Shown here one piece after another: positions 16,707 through 25,298 of a stretch of 47,781 nt of DNA; the first letter of the stretch is position 1, and each line of letters starts with the position of its first letter. Position numbers and translations under genes: made by a program. This DNA is from Aquincola sp. (lineage in GTDB: Bacteria > Pseudomonadota > Gammaproteobacteria > Burkholderiales > Burkholderiaceae_C): assembly GCA_022841885.1 (NCBI GenBank), contig JALHQP010000017.1, positions 1 to 47,781 on the forward strand, in the 5' to 3' direction. Below the pieces are notes generated by a model, which had not been told where the DNA came from, made no database searches, and saw only the letters and a list, made by a program, of their open reading frames with translations.

Positions 16707-18005
16707 TCAGGGCACGGCGAAGGCGCGCCACTCGCTGCGGGCCAACGCACGCCCGTCGCCGTCCAGTGCCAGCACGCGCCAGCGCAGCGGCTTGCCACGC
16801 TGGGCATCGATGAACCAGGGAGGTGGCGCATAGCGCCCGACGCCGGGCTTGACGAGCGCGCTCAGCACCTCGACCTCGCCCGCATCGCCCCGCGCCTGCA
16901 CCTCGAGGCGCATCAGCAGTGCACCCGCGGTGTCGGCCCAGGTGAACTCGGCCGGCGTGCCCAGCGCGGCGTCGGCTGCCGGCATCAACTGCACGGGCCC
17001 GTTCGCCGTCGAAGCTTCAGCCTGCCTCGGCAATCCGCTGCCGCCGACGACATAGCGCAGCACCGGCATCGCGAACCCGGCAACGCCACCGGCGACAGCC
17101 AGCCGACCACCACCCGTGTTGGACGTGGCCTCCTTGTCGTCGGTGGCCTCGATGCGAAGCAGGATCTTGTAGGCCCCGTCGGCCTGGACCGGCAGCCTTG
17201 CCGGGTCGGGGCCGGGCAGCACGAGATGGCCCGTCGGCGGCAGGATCCGCTCGAAGCGCTCCAGCAGCGTCCAGCGCCGTTGCAGCGCGCGCTGTTCCGG
17301 CGGCAGGGTGGCCTCGGTGAGCAGGTCGTCCTCGCTGGGCTCCGGGTCGCCCGGCAGCACCACTTCCCAACGGCCGCGCAGGCTACCGCTGCCGTTGTAC
17401 TGGATCGTCGCCGTCGACGCCGGCGGTACCTGTCCGCGCTGCAGCGCCAGCACCGTGGGTGTGGGGCCGGGCACGTTGAAGCTCAGCCGGACGTCCATCA
17501 GGGCCAGCGGCGAGCGCGCGCCGCCGCCGGCCATGCGGCAGGTCACCACCACGAAGCGCTCGCCCGCCGCACCGACGAAACGCCGCACGTAGAAGAAGGC
17601 CGAGTTCTGACCCGCCTGCGCATCCTGGTAGGCGCGGCGGGCCACTGACGCGGGGATGGTCATGATGTCGGTGAAGTTCGCAACCCCGGCACTGCTGCTG
17701 TTGCGCGAACGGTCCAGGCTCAGCGGCAAGCGCCCATACACCGTGCCCGGGACGCAGGGGTTGGCCACCTGCACCGGCACCGGCAACTGCAAGTCGGGGT
17801 TGGCGGCCAGGAGCGCGGGCTGCAGCTCACCGCACCAGAACGCCTCGACCGCCACTTCGCCGGGGTCGAGCGCCTGGAAGGTCAGGAACACCGAGGTGCT
17901 GCCCGAGCTGCGCACGTTGACGCCGAAGGGGTTCACGCCGACGACGGCCTGCGCCGGGCCGCAGATCGCCCACGAGACCAGCAGCAACAGGAGAGTGCGG
18001 ACCAT
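16707..18005 (-). CDS. Exported beta-rich protein in the secreted-protein cluster
   Basis: A 432-residue protein with a clean Sec signal (MVRTLLLLLVSWAICGPAQA). The mature part looks like stacked beta-sandwiches: VNVRSSGSTSVFLTFQ near the N-terminus, AFFYVRRFVGAAGERFVVVTC at the middle of the first half, a central acidic Arg-rich segment (EDDLLTEATLPPEQRALQRR), and a fibronectin-like end RWRVLALDGDGRALARSEWR. The N-terminal third vaguely recalls a pilus-type periplasmic subunit or chaperone, but I see no diagnostic motif. It begins 14 bases after the barrel gene with a GGGGG ribosome site, so the two are almost certainly cotranscribed. A periplasmic or surface partner of the barrel is inferred. 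Confidence 0.7.
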   Translation of the reverse strand: MVRTLLLLLVSWAICGPAQAVVGVNPFGVNVRSSGSTSVFLTFQALDPGEVAVEAFWCGELQPALLAANPDLQLPVPVQVANPCVPGTVYGRLPLSLDRSRNSSSAGVANFTDIMTIPASVARRAYQDAQAGQNSAFFYVRRFVGAAGERFVVVTCRMAGGGARSPLALMDVRLSFNVPGPTPTVLALQRGQVPPASTATIQYNGSGSLRGRWEVVLPGDPEPSEDDLLTEATLPPEQRALQRRWTLLERFERILPPTGHLVLPGPDPARLPVQADGAYKILLRIEATDDKEATSNTGGGRLAVAGGVAGFAMPVLRYVVGGSGLPRQAEASTANGPVQLMPAADAALGTPAEFTWADTAGALLMRLEVQARGDAGEVEVLSALVKPGVGRYAPPPWFIDAQRGKPLRWRVLALDGDGRALARSEWRAFAVP

Positions 18006-18019
18006 GGTCGACCCCCGCG

Positions 18020-20116
18020 TCAGAAGAAGTTGATCGACAAGCCCGCGTCGACCCACTGGGCGCGAAACGCACTGGTCGTGGCAAACGGCGTACTGCGTTC
18101 GCTTTGGGCCTGGTAGCCGAGGCGGATGAAGACCTGGCCCGCGAGGGGCTTGGCGATCCCCATCACGCCAAAGCGTCGCGACAGTTGCAGCTGCGCCCCG
18201 CGATTGACATTGCGCGCCTCGTCCCGCGAGTCGTCGGCGCCGTCATGCGAAAGGCTTGCTTCTACGCTCCAGCGGTCGCTCGGTTGCCAGCCGACTTGCA
18301 GGGCGCCGCCCAGCGTGCGGCTGACGAGGCCGGTCTCGGTGCTGAGTTGCCGTCCACGCGACAGCGTGGCGCCCAGGCGCAGCTTGTCGCCGAAGGACCA
18401 GTTGACCGAGCCCTGGTGGGCGAGGCGATGGAAGTCGGCCTGTTCGCGGCCGACCTGCCGGTTGTCGACGCTCGAGCGCGTGAGTCCGTAGGCAATCGAC
18501 CCCGGCCCCAGGCCCCACGACAGCGTAAGCTGCCGGGACAGGCTCAACTGGTCGGGCCGGTGGGTCGCGGCGATGCCCGAGTTCAGCGTGTCCGGCGCGT
18601 TGACGGCGCGCTGGTGCGTGCGTTGAAGGTTCCAGGCCAGGGCAGGCCACGCGGCGGAGGGCCGGTCCTTGTCGCCCATCCAGGCCGGCAGCGGCAGGTT
18701 CAGCGCCAGCGAGCCGTCGTCGGTGCGCGTGCGCAGGATGTTCGCCACGCGCGCGAGGTTGTCCACCCGCGTACCCGCCTGGAGTTGCGCCGACGCGCCG
18801 CCGACCGCGGCTTGCAGACCCAGCCGTGTGGCTTCCTGATCGGGCGCCACCTGTGCGGCGGCCGTGCGGTACAGCGGCGCGGCGCGCTCGTGCTTCAAGT
18901 GCAGCGCCACATCCAGAACCTGTCCCATGAACTCGGCCTGCTTGAGCGCCTGCCACTGCACCGATGCGCTGAGCGCGTTGCGGGTCACCGGCTCCACCGG
19001 CCGCAGCTCGGCGTCCACCGCGAGCGTCGGATCGAACGGGTTGTTGAAGCGCGATCGCGCCAGCAGCAGTTCACCGCTCAGGCGCCCGCTGGCGAGCGCG
19101 CCGGCGAGGCGCAGGCCCAGCCCGCGGCTTTGCTCCGCATCGGGCACCGCGCCCGCGTTGAACGCCGCCTCGGGCAAGATCGACGCATCGAGCAGGCTCA
19201 GTTCCGCGCGCAGTGCCCCCGGCCTGGACGCCACCAATTCGACGCCCAGACTCAGCAGGTGGACACGGTGCCGGTCCTCGTCCAGGCCACTGAGATCGTC
19301 CCAGCCGACGACGCCGCTACCGCGCAGCGCATGCAACGTGAGATCGAAGCGTTCGCCCAGGCGGCTTTGCAGCCCCACGCCGCGGCTGCCGAAGCCTTGC
19401 GCGAGCAAGGCGTTGTTGCCGGCGCTGAGGTGGCCGAGTTCGAGCTTGTGGCCACCCAGCCCGATCGCGACGCGATAGTCCGCGAGGTCGACCTTCGGGG
19501 CTCGCGCGCCCTGCGCGCTGAAGCGCAGTGCCTTGCCCCGATGGCTGTTGCCGACGACGTTGAATCCGGCCTCCCAGGTCGTGTCGCCGCGCGTGCCCTT
19601 CCAATCCATGCCGGCAGCCAACGCGGCATCACCATGTTCGCCACGGGGCGTCAACGGCCGGCCGTCGCTGCGACGTTCGCCAGCCCGCCCTTCGCCCTGG
19701 AGGCTCAGCCGCGGCGTGAGTTCGCTAGACTCGAAACCGCCGCGGGTGAGCACCTTCAGCGGTAGGCGCACGATCTCGGACCAGCTCTCGCCGTCGTAAA
19801 CCGTGAGCTCGCCCTGCCCGGGCGCCCACGCGGTCGCCAGCGGCCGGATCTCGAGCACCCCAGGCGCCGCCAGCCGCACCAGGGCCGTGACGTCGCTCGT
19901 GCCTGCGAACACGCGCCACTGCCGCCACTGTGCCTGCTGGGCCGCGTCGATGCGCAGCGTCAATGTCTCGTCCGGCGCGACCCAGCGTTCGCCGAAGTCG
20001 GCCTGCGGCGCCTGGGCCGCCACCGCGCCGACGCACAGGCCCACGCAGGCGGCCAGGGCACGTTGCGGCAACCCCTTGCGGCGGGTCGCGCCAGAGAGCG
20101 TGTTGAGCGTGCGCAC
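18020..20116 (-). CDS. Outer-membrane beta-barrel protein with N-terminal periplasmic domain
   Basis: A 698-residue protein starting at GTG (20116), with an atypical signal whose hydrophobic core is ALAACVGLCVGAVAAQA. Residues ~40-130 form a small beta domain (DETLTLRIDAAQQAQWRQWR ... GELTVYDGESWSEIVRLPLK). From ~135 on, alternating amphipathic strands fill the rest (DTTWEAGFNVVGNSHRGKAL, KLELGHLSAGNNALLAQGFG). The last residues, WVDAGLSINFF, give the terminal aromatic residue expected of BAM-inserted barrels. There is no TonB box or plug motif and no usher signature. It starts 15 bases after the second secreted paralogue. A role in secretion or surface display of the cluster's proteins is inferred. 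Confidence 0.78.
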   Translation of the reverse strand: MRTLNTLSGATRRKGLPQRALAACVGLCVGAVAAQAPQADFGERWVAPDETLTLRIDAAQQAQWRQWRVFAGTSDVTALVRLAAPGVLEIRPLATAWAPGQGELTVYDGESWSEIVRLPLKVLTRGGFESSELTPRLSLQGEGRAGERRSDGRPLTPRGEHGDAALAAGMDWKGTRGDTTWEAGFNVVGNSHRGKALRFSAQGARAPKVDLADYRVAIGLGGHKLELGHLSAGNNALLAQGFGSRGVGLQSRLGERFDLTLHALRGSGVVGWDDLSGLDEDRHRVHLLSLGVELVASRPGALRAELSLLDASILPEAAFNAGAVPDAEQSRGLGLRLAGALASGRLSGELLLARSRFNNPFDPTLAVDAELRPVEPVTRNALSASVQWQALKQAEFMGQVLDVALHLKHERAAPLYRTAAAQVAPDQEATRLGLQAAVGGASAQLQAGTRVDNLARVANILRTRTDDGSLALNLPLPAWMGDKDRPSAAWPALAWNLQRTHQRAVNAPDTLNSGIAATHRPDQLSLSRQLTLSWGLGPGSIAYGLTRSSVDNRQVGREQADFHRLAHQGSVNWSFGDKLRLGATLSRGRQLSTETGLVSRTLGGALQVGWQPSDRWSVEASLSHDGADDSRDEARNVNRGAQLQLSRRFGVMGIAKPLAGQVFIRLGYQAQSERSTPFATTSAFRAQWVDAGLSINFF

Positions 20117-20131
20117 GGTGCCCGCCGCCCA

Positions 20132-20908
20132 TCAGTTGATCGGGAACTTGTAGACCTTGCGCTGCCAGGTGTCCCGCGCGCCGGCGTTCTTGTCCAGGAC
20201 CCAGCCGACGTCGCTCGACGCGCGCTCATGGTCGTGCTGGACCTTGGTCATGCCCTCGGGTTTGGTGGGGCCGGTTGCGCCGGTGACGAAGTTCCTGCAC
20301 CGATCCTCGGCACCAGCGAAGTCGCGCTTCCACTCCCAGCCGACGATGCCGTCGCAATCGGCCGAGCGCGGTGATCCGTCGTGCTTGTCGCAACGGATGC
20401 CGCGGTCGTTGTGTACCTTGTCGCCGTCGAAGCCCTCCGGACAGCTGACGCCCAGACTCGCGTCGCCGACGTAGGGCGGGATCGGGCGGCCCTCCGGGAA
20501 GGTGAACTCGTGGACGGTCGCCACGAACTTGTCGAGTCCGTTCGGATTCGCCTCCTGCCTGAGTTCCGAGACCACCTTCTGCCAGGGTGTCGTCACGATC
20601 GGCAAGGCGGTGGGCGCCGTCTGGTCCCTGACGCGTCTGTCCGGCAGCGGCCCCGGCACCGGCACCGTCGCCGTCAACACGCACTGGTCCAGGGCTGCGC
20701 CGCCGTTCACCAGGTTGTACGCAGGGGGGCAGATCGCGTCCCGCTGATAGGGGATCACCTTGCGGCAGACGAGCTTCTTGTTGCCGTGGCTGATGAGAGC
20801 CGAGAAGCCGCTCGGGCAGCGTACGCCCTGCTGCTCGCCAGCGCGCGCGGCGGAACCAGCGAGGCCGAACGCCAGGGCAGCGACAAGGGTGATGCAAGCG
20901 TTGTTCAT
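20132..20908 (-). CDS. Secreted eight-cysteine protein, paralogue B
   Basis: A 258-residue protein with signal MNNACITLVAALAFGLAGSA, then mature GEQQGVRCPSGF. It carries two 18-residue Cys-to-Cys modules: CPSGFSALISHGNKKLVC near the N-terminus and CPEGFDGDKVHNDRGIRC in the second half. Both read C-P-x-G-F, end in Cys, and are followed by x-K. The C-terminal block (GPTKPEGMTKVQHDHERA ... WVLDKNAGARDTWQRKVYKF) is nearly identical to that of the neighbouring paralogue. Eight mature cysteines are conserved between the two, suggesting four disulfides. A GAGGT ribosome site lies seven bases before the ATG. No known family was recognised; it is likely exported, perhaps surface-exposed through the downstream barrel. 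Confidence 0.75.
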   Translation of the reverse strand: MNNACITLVAALAFGLAGSAARAGEQQGVRCPSGFSALISHGNKKLVCRKVIPYQRDAICPPAYNLVNGGAALDQCVLTATVPVPGPLPDRRVRDQTAPTALPIVTTPWQKVVSELRQEANPNGLDKFVATVHEFTFPEGRPIPPYVGDASLGVSCPEGFDGDKVHNDRGIRCDKHDGSPRSADCDGIVGWEWKRDFAGAEDRCRNFVTGATGPTKPEGMTKVQHDHERASSDVGWVLDKNAGARDTWQRKVYKFPIN

Positions 20909-20935
20909 CGTAGACCTCGCTGGATGGGTGAGCGA

Positions 20936-21757
20936 TCAGTTGCGAGCCGGGAACGCGTAGACCTTGCGCTGCCAGGTGTCGCGAGCGCCGGCGTTCTTGT
21001 CCAGGATCCAGCCCGCGTCGTTTCGAGCGCGATCGGCGTCGTGCTGCACCTTGGTCATGCCCTGGGGCTTGGTCGGGCCGTGGCTGCCGGTGCCCATCGG
21101 AACGCAGCGGTCCTCGCTGCCGACATGGTCCCGCTCCCAGCGCCAACCCAAGGCCACCGGTCCGGCCGCGATGCCATCGCAATCGGCCGGCTTCGGAGAG
21201 CCGTCGAGCTTGTCGCAGCGGATGCCGCGGTCGTTGAACACCTTGTCGCCGTCGTAGCCTGAGGGGCACGACACGCCGTTGCGTGCATCGCCAGGGCCAT
21301 ACATCGCGCCTTCAGGAAAGGCGTACTCGGTGCGCGTGGCGACGAACTTGTCGGGTCCCGCGGCGGAGACCACGCGCGTGAACTCGGAGGGCGCAGGTTG
21401 GCCCAGGCCCGGGGGCGACATCTGGGACGGCGTCTTGCTTCCGGTCATCACGGCCAGGCACTGGTCGGCGCCGCTGGGCTCCATGACCACGTTCGCGCTG
21501 TTGGTGCTGATGGGAACGGTGACCGACCCCGACGGACTGAGCCCTGACACGGCCTTCGTGCTGACCACGATGGGCGAGCAGATCGACGCCAGCTCGTAGC
21601 GCGCGGTCTTGACGCAGACGAGCTTCTTGTTGCCGTTGCTGATGACGGCATCGAACCCGCTCGGGCATTTCACGCCCTGTTGCTCACCAGCGTGCGCGAC
21701 CGGTGCCCCCAAGGCGAGCGCGGCAGGGACCGAGACGAGGATCAGCAGTCGTTTCAT
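20936..21757 (-). CDS. Secreted eight-cysteine protein, paralogue A
   Basis: A 273-residue protein with signal MKRLLILVSVPAALALGAP and cleavage near VAHA-GEQQGVKC. It has the same architecture as paralogue B: CPSGFDAVISNGNKKLVC, a variable middle (about 60-135, here richer in Ser, Thr and Val), CPSGYDGDKVFNDRGIRC, then GPTKPQGMTKVQHDADRA and LDKNAGARDTWQRKVY. All eight mature cysteines correspond to those of paralogue B. A strong AAGGAG site lies before the ATG. The stop of A and start of B are 27 bases apart, so this looks like a tandem duplication whose ends stay conserved while the middle diverges. It is the first gene of the putative operon after a 185-base gap from the regulator. Confidence 0.75.
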   Translation of the reverse strand: MKRLLILVSVPAALALGAPVAHAGEQQGVKCPSGFDAVISNGNKKLVCVKTARYELASICSPIVVSTKAVSGLSPSGSVTVPISTNSANVVMEPSGADQCLAVMTGSKTPSQMSPPGLGQPAPSEFTRVVSAAGPDKFVATRTEYAFPEGAMYGPGDARNGVSCPSGYDGDKVFNDRGIRCDKLDGSPKPADCDGIAAGPVALGWRWERDHVGSEDRCVPMGTGSHGPTKPQGMTKVQHDADRARNDAGWILDKNAGARDTWQRKVYAFPARN

Positions 21758-21865
21758 GGAGCTCTCCTTGAGCGATCGACCGGATGGAGTGAAGGGCTTG
21801 CGCGCCACGCGGTCCTGGCGCGAGTCCGTGACCGAGAGGCCACGGGACGCAGGTTCTCAGCCTTG

Positions 21866-21881
21866 CGTCAATGAACCGTCA
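21866..21881 (-). promoter_or_regulatory. Candidate SARP-type direct repeat upstream of the secreted-protein operon
   Basis: On the minus strand two TGACG cores occur exactly 11 bases apart (complement of 21877-21881 and of 21866-21870), in the same orientation as the downstream genes and about 109 bases before the start of paralogue A. OmpR-like SARP regulators bind direct repeats with 11-base spacing. A stronger pair with the same core lies at 24986-25004. Confidence 0.4.
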
Positions 21882-21942
21882 CTGCGGGGCTTGGCAGAGG
21901 CGGGTTGGCGGCCCCACGGGCCCGCCCCGCCCCGATGCAGCA

Positions 21943-24930
21943 TCAGCGTGCCGCCGGCCCTGGTCTCAGGCGCGGCACCAGCTCATCGGCGTGGTCACAG
22001 GTCGCCAGAAGGCGCGCCACTTGCTCGAACGGTGGTGCCTTGCCAGGGTCCTCGCCCGGTTCTTCGGCCATCGAGCGCAGCGCGCGCTGCGCGAGGTGCC
22101 GGATCGCCGCGTCGGACACGTCATCCGGCGCTGCCAGCACGGCGCGCAACACGCCGGCGGCTTCGACACGATGCCCGGCATCGCGCAGCCACTCGCCGAT
22201 GAAGATGCCCAGATAGAGCTGGTCTTCGCTCCACCCTCGCTCGTACGCAGTGCGCGCCGCGACCAGCAGGTCTCGGAGGCCCTGATCGCGCTGGCCGCGC
22301 CGGCAGGCGGCCAGCGCGAGGTAGTAGCCGGCCTTGAATGCAAAGGTCGCCATGCCCTCGGCGACGCAGCGCTCCTGCACGCGCTCGAGGTGCTTGCGGC
22401 CGGTATCCAGTTCGTTCAGTTCGATGCAGGCCACGCCGAGCCAGAACTCCGCCATGAGGGCGATGGCCGCCAGCCCGTGCCGGGAGGCATGTTGCAGCGC
22501 GGACTCGGCGGCGTGCCGGGCCTCTGACCAAGCCAGCTCGGTGGCGTGGATCTGGGCGATGTTCATCAGGCCGCGCGCCACGCCCTGGTGGTTGCCCAGT
22601 TGCCGGTAGCCAGTCAGTGCCTGCTCGGCGCAGTGCAGCGCGCGCGGCGTATCGCCTTGGTACGACGCCACCAGCGCCAGGCTGTTCCAGGCCGCGGCGG
22701 CGCCTCGCGCATCGCCCGCCTCGAGGTCGATGTCGCGAATGCGTTCGAACCAGCCGCGCGCCTCGTCCCATCGACCCAGCGCCATGGCGCAGCCGCCCAT
22801 CGTCGAGGTGCACAGCCTGATCAGCGTGTGGTCGCCACGCGACTGCGCCACCTCCATCGCGTCGAGGGTCAGCGGCCGGGCTAGTTCGGCGGCGTTGCTG
22901 CGGACCAGGAAGTGGGCCAGGTTGGCGCGCAGGTGCGCCAACGGCAAGTTGCTGGACTCTGAAGGCGGCAGCGCGTCGACCATCCGCTGCAGGTGGCTGC
23001 AGGCCATCGCATAGCGGCCGCGGACCTCGAAGTAGATCCGCCAGGTGGGCAGCATGCGCCGCGCCAGATCGTGCCGCCCGGTGCCGGCCGCGTGTTGCCA
23101 GGCGCGCTGGAGGTTGGCCAGCTCCGGTTCCATCTCGCGCGACAGCGCCTGGCCATCGTCGAGATGGCGGTCAAGCGTGGCCTCCAGCATGCCCGCGAAG
23201 TACTCGGCATGGCGGTCGTCGCGCGCCACCGGCGCCTGGCCGTCGTGCGTCGCGCGGGCCGCCATGTCGGCCGCCACCAACGGGTGCATGGCAAAGCGCC
23301 CCGACCCATCGATTGCGAGCAGGCTCTTGTCCACCAGTGCCGCCAGCAGGGGCAAGGGTGCGTCGGCCACCCGCCGTGCCGCGGCGGCCGTGAAGCCCCC
23401 GCTGAAGACGCCAAGCGCGAGCAGCACGTCCTGCTCGCGCGGCGGCAGCAAGGTCCATGAGCGGTCGAGCACCGCGCGCACGCTGCGGTGCTCGGGGCGT
23501 GCGGGCGGCTGGCGCGACGCCGGGTCGCGTTCGAGCAGGTCGACCGATTGGCGCAGATCGCGAGCAATCTGCTCGGGTGGCATCAGGCGCACCCAACTGG
23601 CCGCGAGTTCGATCGCCAAGGGCAAGCCGCCAACCGCATCCACGATCTCGACCACCGCGTCGATGTGCCGCCCGAGGTCGAAGCCGGCGACCATCGAACG
23701 GGCACGCAGTCCGAACAGCTGCACCGCGTCGAAGGCGGTGGCCGCTTCGGCGTCGCGGCTGTCCTCGTCGGGGCAGGCGAGGCCGTCCAGTGGCAGCAGC
23801 TGCTCGCCGTCCAGGCCGAGCGGTCGGCGCGACGTGAGCAACAGCGTGAGCGTTGGCACCGCCGACAGCAGACCGCCGAGAAGGTCCCGCAGCTCGTCGA
23901 CCAGATGCTCCGCGTTGTCGAACACCAGCAGGCGAGGCGCGTCACCCAGCGCTGGCGCAAGTTGCGCCACGGCGTCCTTCGCCTCGTTCAGATCGACACC
24001 CAGCCGCTGCGCGATGCGTGGCGCCACGCCGTCGATCGCCCGCAGATCCTGCAGGTCGATCCATGTCGCGGGCCGATCGACCTCGGTCAAAGCCTGACGC
24101 GCCAGGCTGCTCTTGCCGACGCCCCCCGGCCCCACGAGAGTGTGAAGCCCGGCAACACCGTTGAGCCGGCGTGCCAGTTCGGCGCGCTCGATGCGGCGCC
24201 CCACGAACGCGCGGGCGTCGACGGGAGCAGTCGTGGCGGCGGCGGGTGGCGCCGGCGCGAGCGACGCGGCGACAGCCTGCACCGCCTGCGAGGGTTCGAT
24301 GCCGAGTTCGCGTGCCAGGCGTTCGCGGTATTGCTCGACCTGCTTCTCGGCCTCGTGGTGGCGCCCCAGCTCGCGCAGCGATTCGACCAGGCGCATCAGC
24401 GCAAGTTCGTCGAACGGGTCCGCTTCGATCAGGGCTTGCGCCAGCGCGATGCACTCGCCGGGCGCACCGGCTGCACGACCGAGGCGCGCAAGCATCGCGT
24501 CGCGCCACACGCCGGCCAGCGCGATGCGCTCGATCTCGACCCACTCCTGCAGCGCCGGGAAGCCCTCGAACCCCATGCCAGCAAGCAGGGCGCCTGGATT
24601 GACCGTCGGCACGGTGCCTTGAGCCGCGTCACGGCGCAGGGCCTGCACGTCGGTAGGCAGTGTCAATCGGACCCGCCGCCGCTCGGCCTCCAGCGCCTCC
24701 TCCACGCCCCAGGTCGACAACAGCGCGCGGGCACGATGCAGGTCGACTCGCAGGTTGTGCTGCGCGTCGGTGGCCGCGGCATCGGGCCAGAGCATGACCA
24801 GGAGCCGTTCGCGCGAGACCCAATCCCCTTGCAGGGCAAGAAAAGCGATGGTCCACCCCGGCAGGGTGTTGGGCAACGGATGCGAGCGGTCTGCCGACCG
24901 CCACTGGGGCGGGCCGAGTAGGTGGAGCAT
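21943..24930 (-). CDS. AfsR/SARP-type transcriptional regulator with NTPase and TPR domains
   Basis: A 995-residue multidomain regulator. Residues 1-95 form an OmpR/SARP-like winged helix (WVSRERLLVMLWPDAA, HNLRVDLHRARALL). Residues ~100-225 form the helical BTAD domain (ALIEADPFDELALMRLVESL, YRERLARELGIEPS). An NB-ARC/STAND-type NTPase follows, with Walker A GPGGVGKSS at 267-274 and Walker B LLVFDNAEHL at 334-343, then the GLPLAIELAASWVRL helix. The C-terminal ~450 residues are TPR-like helices (AAAWNSLALVASYQGDTPRALHCAEQAL). Such proteins activate target promoters on nucleotide or ligand sensing. It lies just upstream of the secreted-protein operon on the same strand, so that operon is the likely target. 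Start by homology; no strong ribosome site. Confidence 0.88.
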   Translation of the reverse strand: MLHLLGPPQWRSADRSHPLPNTLPGWTIAFLALQGDWVSRERLLVMLWPDAAATDAQHNLRVDLHRARALLSTWGVEEALEAERRRVRLTLPTDVQALRRDAAQGTVPTVNPGALLAGMGFEGFPALQEWVEIERIALAGVWRDAMLARLGRAAGAPGECIALAQALIEADPFDELALMRLVESLRELGRHHEAEKQVEQYRERLARELGIEPSQAVQAVAASLAPAPPAAATTAPVDARAFVGRRIERAELARRLNGVAGLHTLVGPGGVGKSSLARQALTEVDRPATWIDLQDLRAIDGVAPRIAQRLGVDLNEAKDAVAQLAPALGDAPRLLVFDNAEHLVDELRDLLGGLLSAVPTLTLLLTSRRPLGLDGEQLLPLDGLACPDEDSRDAEAATAFDAVQLFGLRARSMVAGFDLGRHIDAVVEIVDAVGGLPLAIELAASWVRLMPPEQIARDLRQSVDLLERDPASRQPPARPEHRSVRAVLDRSWTLLPPREQDVLLALGVFSGGFTAAAARRVADAPLPLLAALVDKSLLAIDGSGRFAMHPLVAADMAARATHDGQAPVARDDRHAEYFAGMLEATLDRHLDDGQALSREMEPELANLQRAWQHAAGTGRHDLARRMLPTWRIYFEVRGRYAMACSHLQRMVDALPPSESSNLPLAHLRANLAHFLVRSNAAELARPLTLDAMEVAQSRGDHTLIRLCTSTMGGCAMALGRWDEARGWFERIRDIDLEAGDARGAAAAWNSLALVASYQGDTPRALHCAEQALTGYRQLGNHQGVARGLMNIAQIHATELAWSEARHAAESALQHASRHGLAAIALMAEFWLGVACIELNELDTGRKHLERVQERCVAEGMATFAFKAGYYLALAACRRGQRDQGLRDLLVAARTAYERGWSEDQLYLGIFIGEWLRDAGHRVEAAGVLRAVLAAPDDVSDAAIRHLAQRALRSMAEEPGEDPGKAPPFEQVARLLATCDHADELVPRLRPGPAAR

Positions 24931-24985
24931 GGTCGCGCCCGATTGTGGGCTTCGGGCCGGCGGTTTGGCAGCTCTCGCCCCCCCC

Positions 24986-25004
24986 ATTGACGGTCGATTG
25001 ACGG
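24986..25004 (+). promoter_or_regulatory. Candidate SARP-type direct repeat in the regulator/small-gene divergent region
   Basis: ATTGACGG occurs twice, at 24986-24993 and 24997-25004, a perfect eight-base direct repeat with 11-base spacing (one helical turn). It lies in the 94-base divergent gap between the regulator and the small gene at 25025. This is the spacing bound by OmpR-like SARP domains, and the core matches the pair at 21866-21881. Autoregulation is inferred. Confidence 0.5.
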
Positions 25005-25024
25005 GGCCTCTGCACCATGCGATC

Positions 25025-25234
25025 GTGCCCAAAGAGTCGCCTCCTGACGCCCCGCTGGCCAGCTTCGTGCTGCGCGTGCGCGGCCAGCCTGCACGGCTGG
25101 CGTTCGAGCTGCACAACGTGCGCACGGGCGAACGCAAGCGGTTCACCCGGCTCGCATCGCTCGTGGCCTTTCTGCACGAACAAGGGATCGCGCAGGATGG
25201 CGAACCGAACGTCCCCGGCGACACGTCCGGTTGA
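25025..25234 (+). CDS. Small hypothetical protein divergent from the SARP-type regulator
   Basis: A 69-residue protein from GTG at 25025. It is compact and plausible as a fold: FVLRVRGQPARLAFELHNVR, TGERKRFTRLASLVAFLHEQ. This is a pattern of beta-hairpin then helix, which I recall from small single-domain proteins in Burkholderiales, with no assigned function. No membrane segment, signal or cysteine. The start is uncertain; the ribosome site is weak and the ATG at 25018 is out of frame. It begins 20 bases after the direct-repeat pair and may belong to the same regulon as the secreted-protein cluster. Confidence 0.55.
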   Translation: MPKESPPDAPLASFVLRVRGQPARLAFELHNVRTGERKRFTRLASLVAFLHEQGIAQDGEPNVPGDTSG

Positions 25235-25298
25235 CGCGCGCGCCGGTGTCTCATGCAACGCGGGGCTACCATCGGCCCTTCAAGCCCGGAGGCCGACG

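Noticed and set aside
16707-20116. Chaperone-usher pilus system
   Set aside because: The barrel is shorter than ushers and lacks usher plug and N-terminal motifs, the 432-residue protein lacks the chaperone signature, and no pilin-like donor strand was seen.
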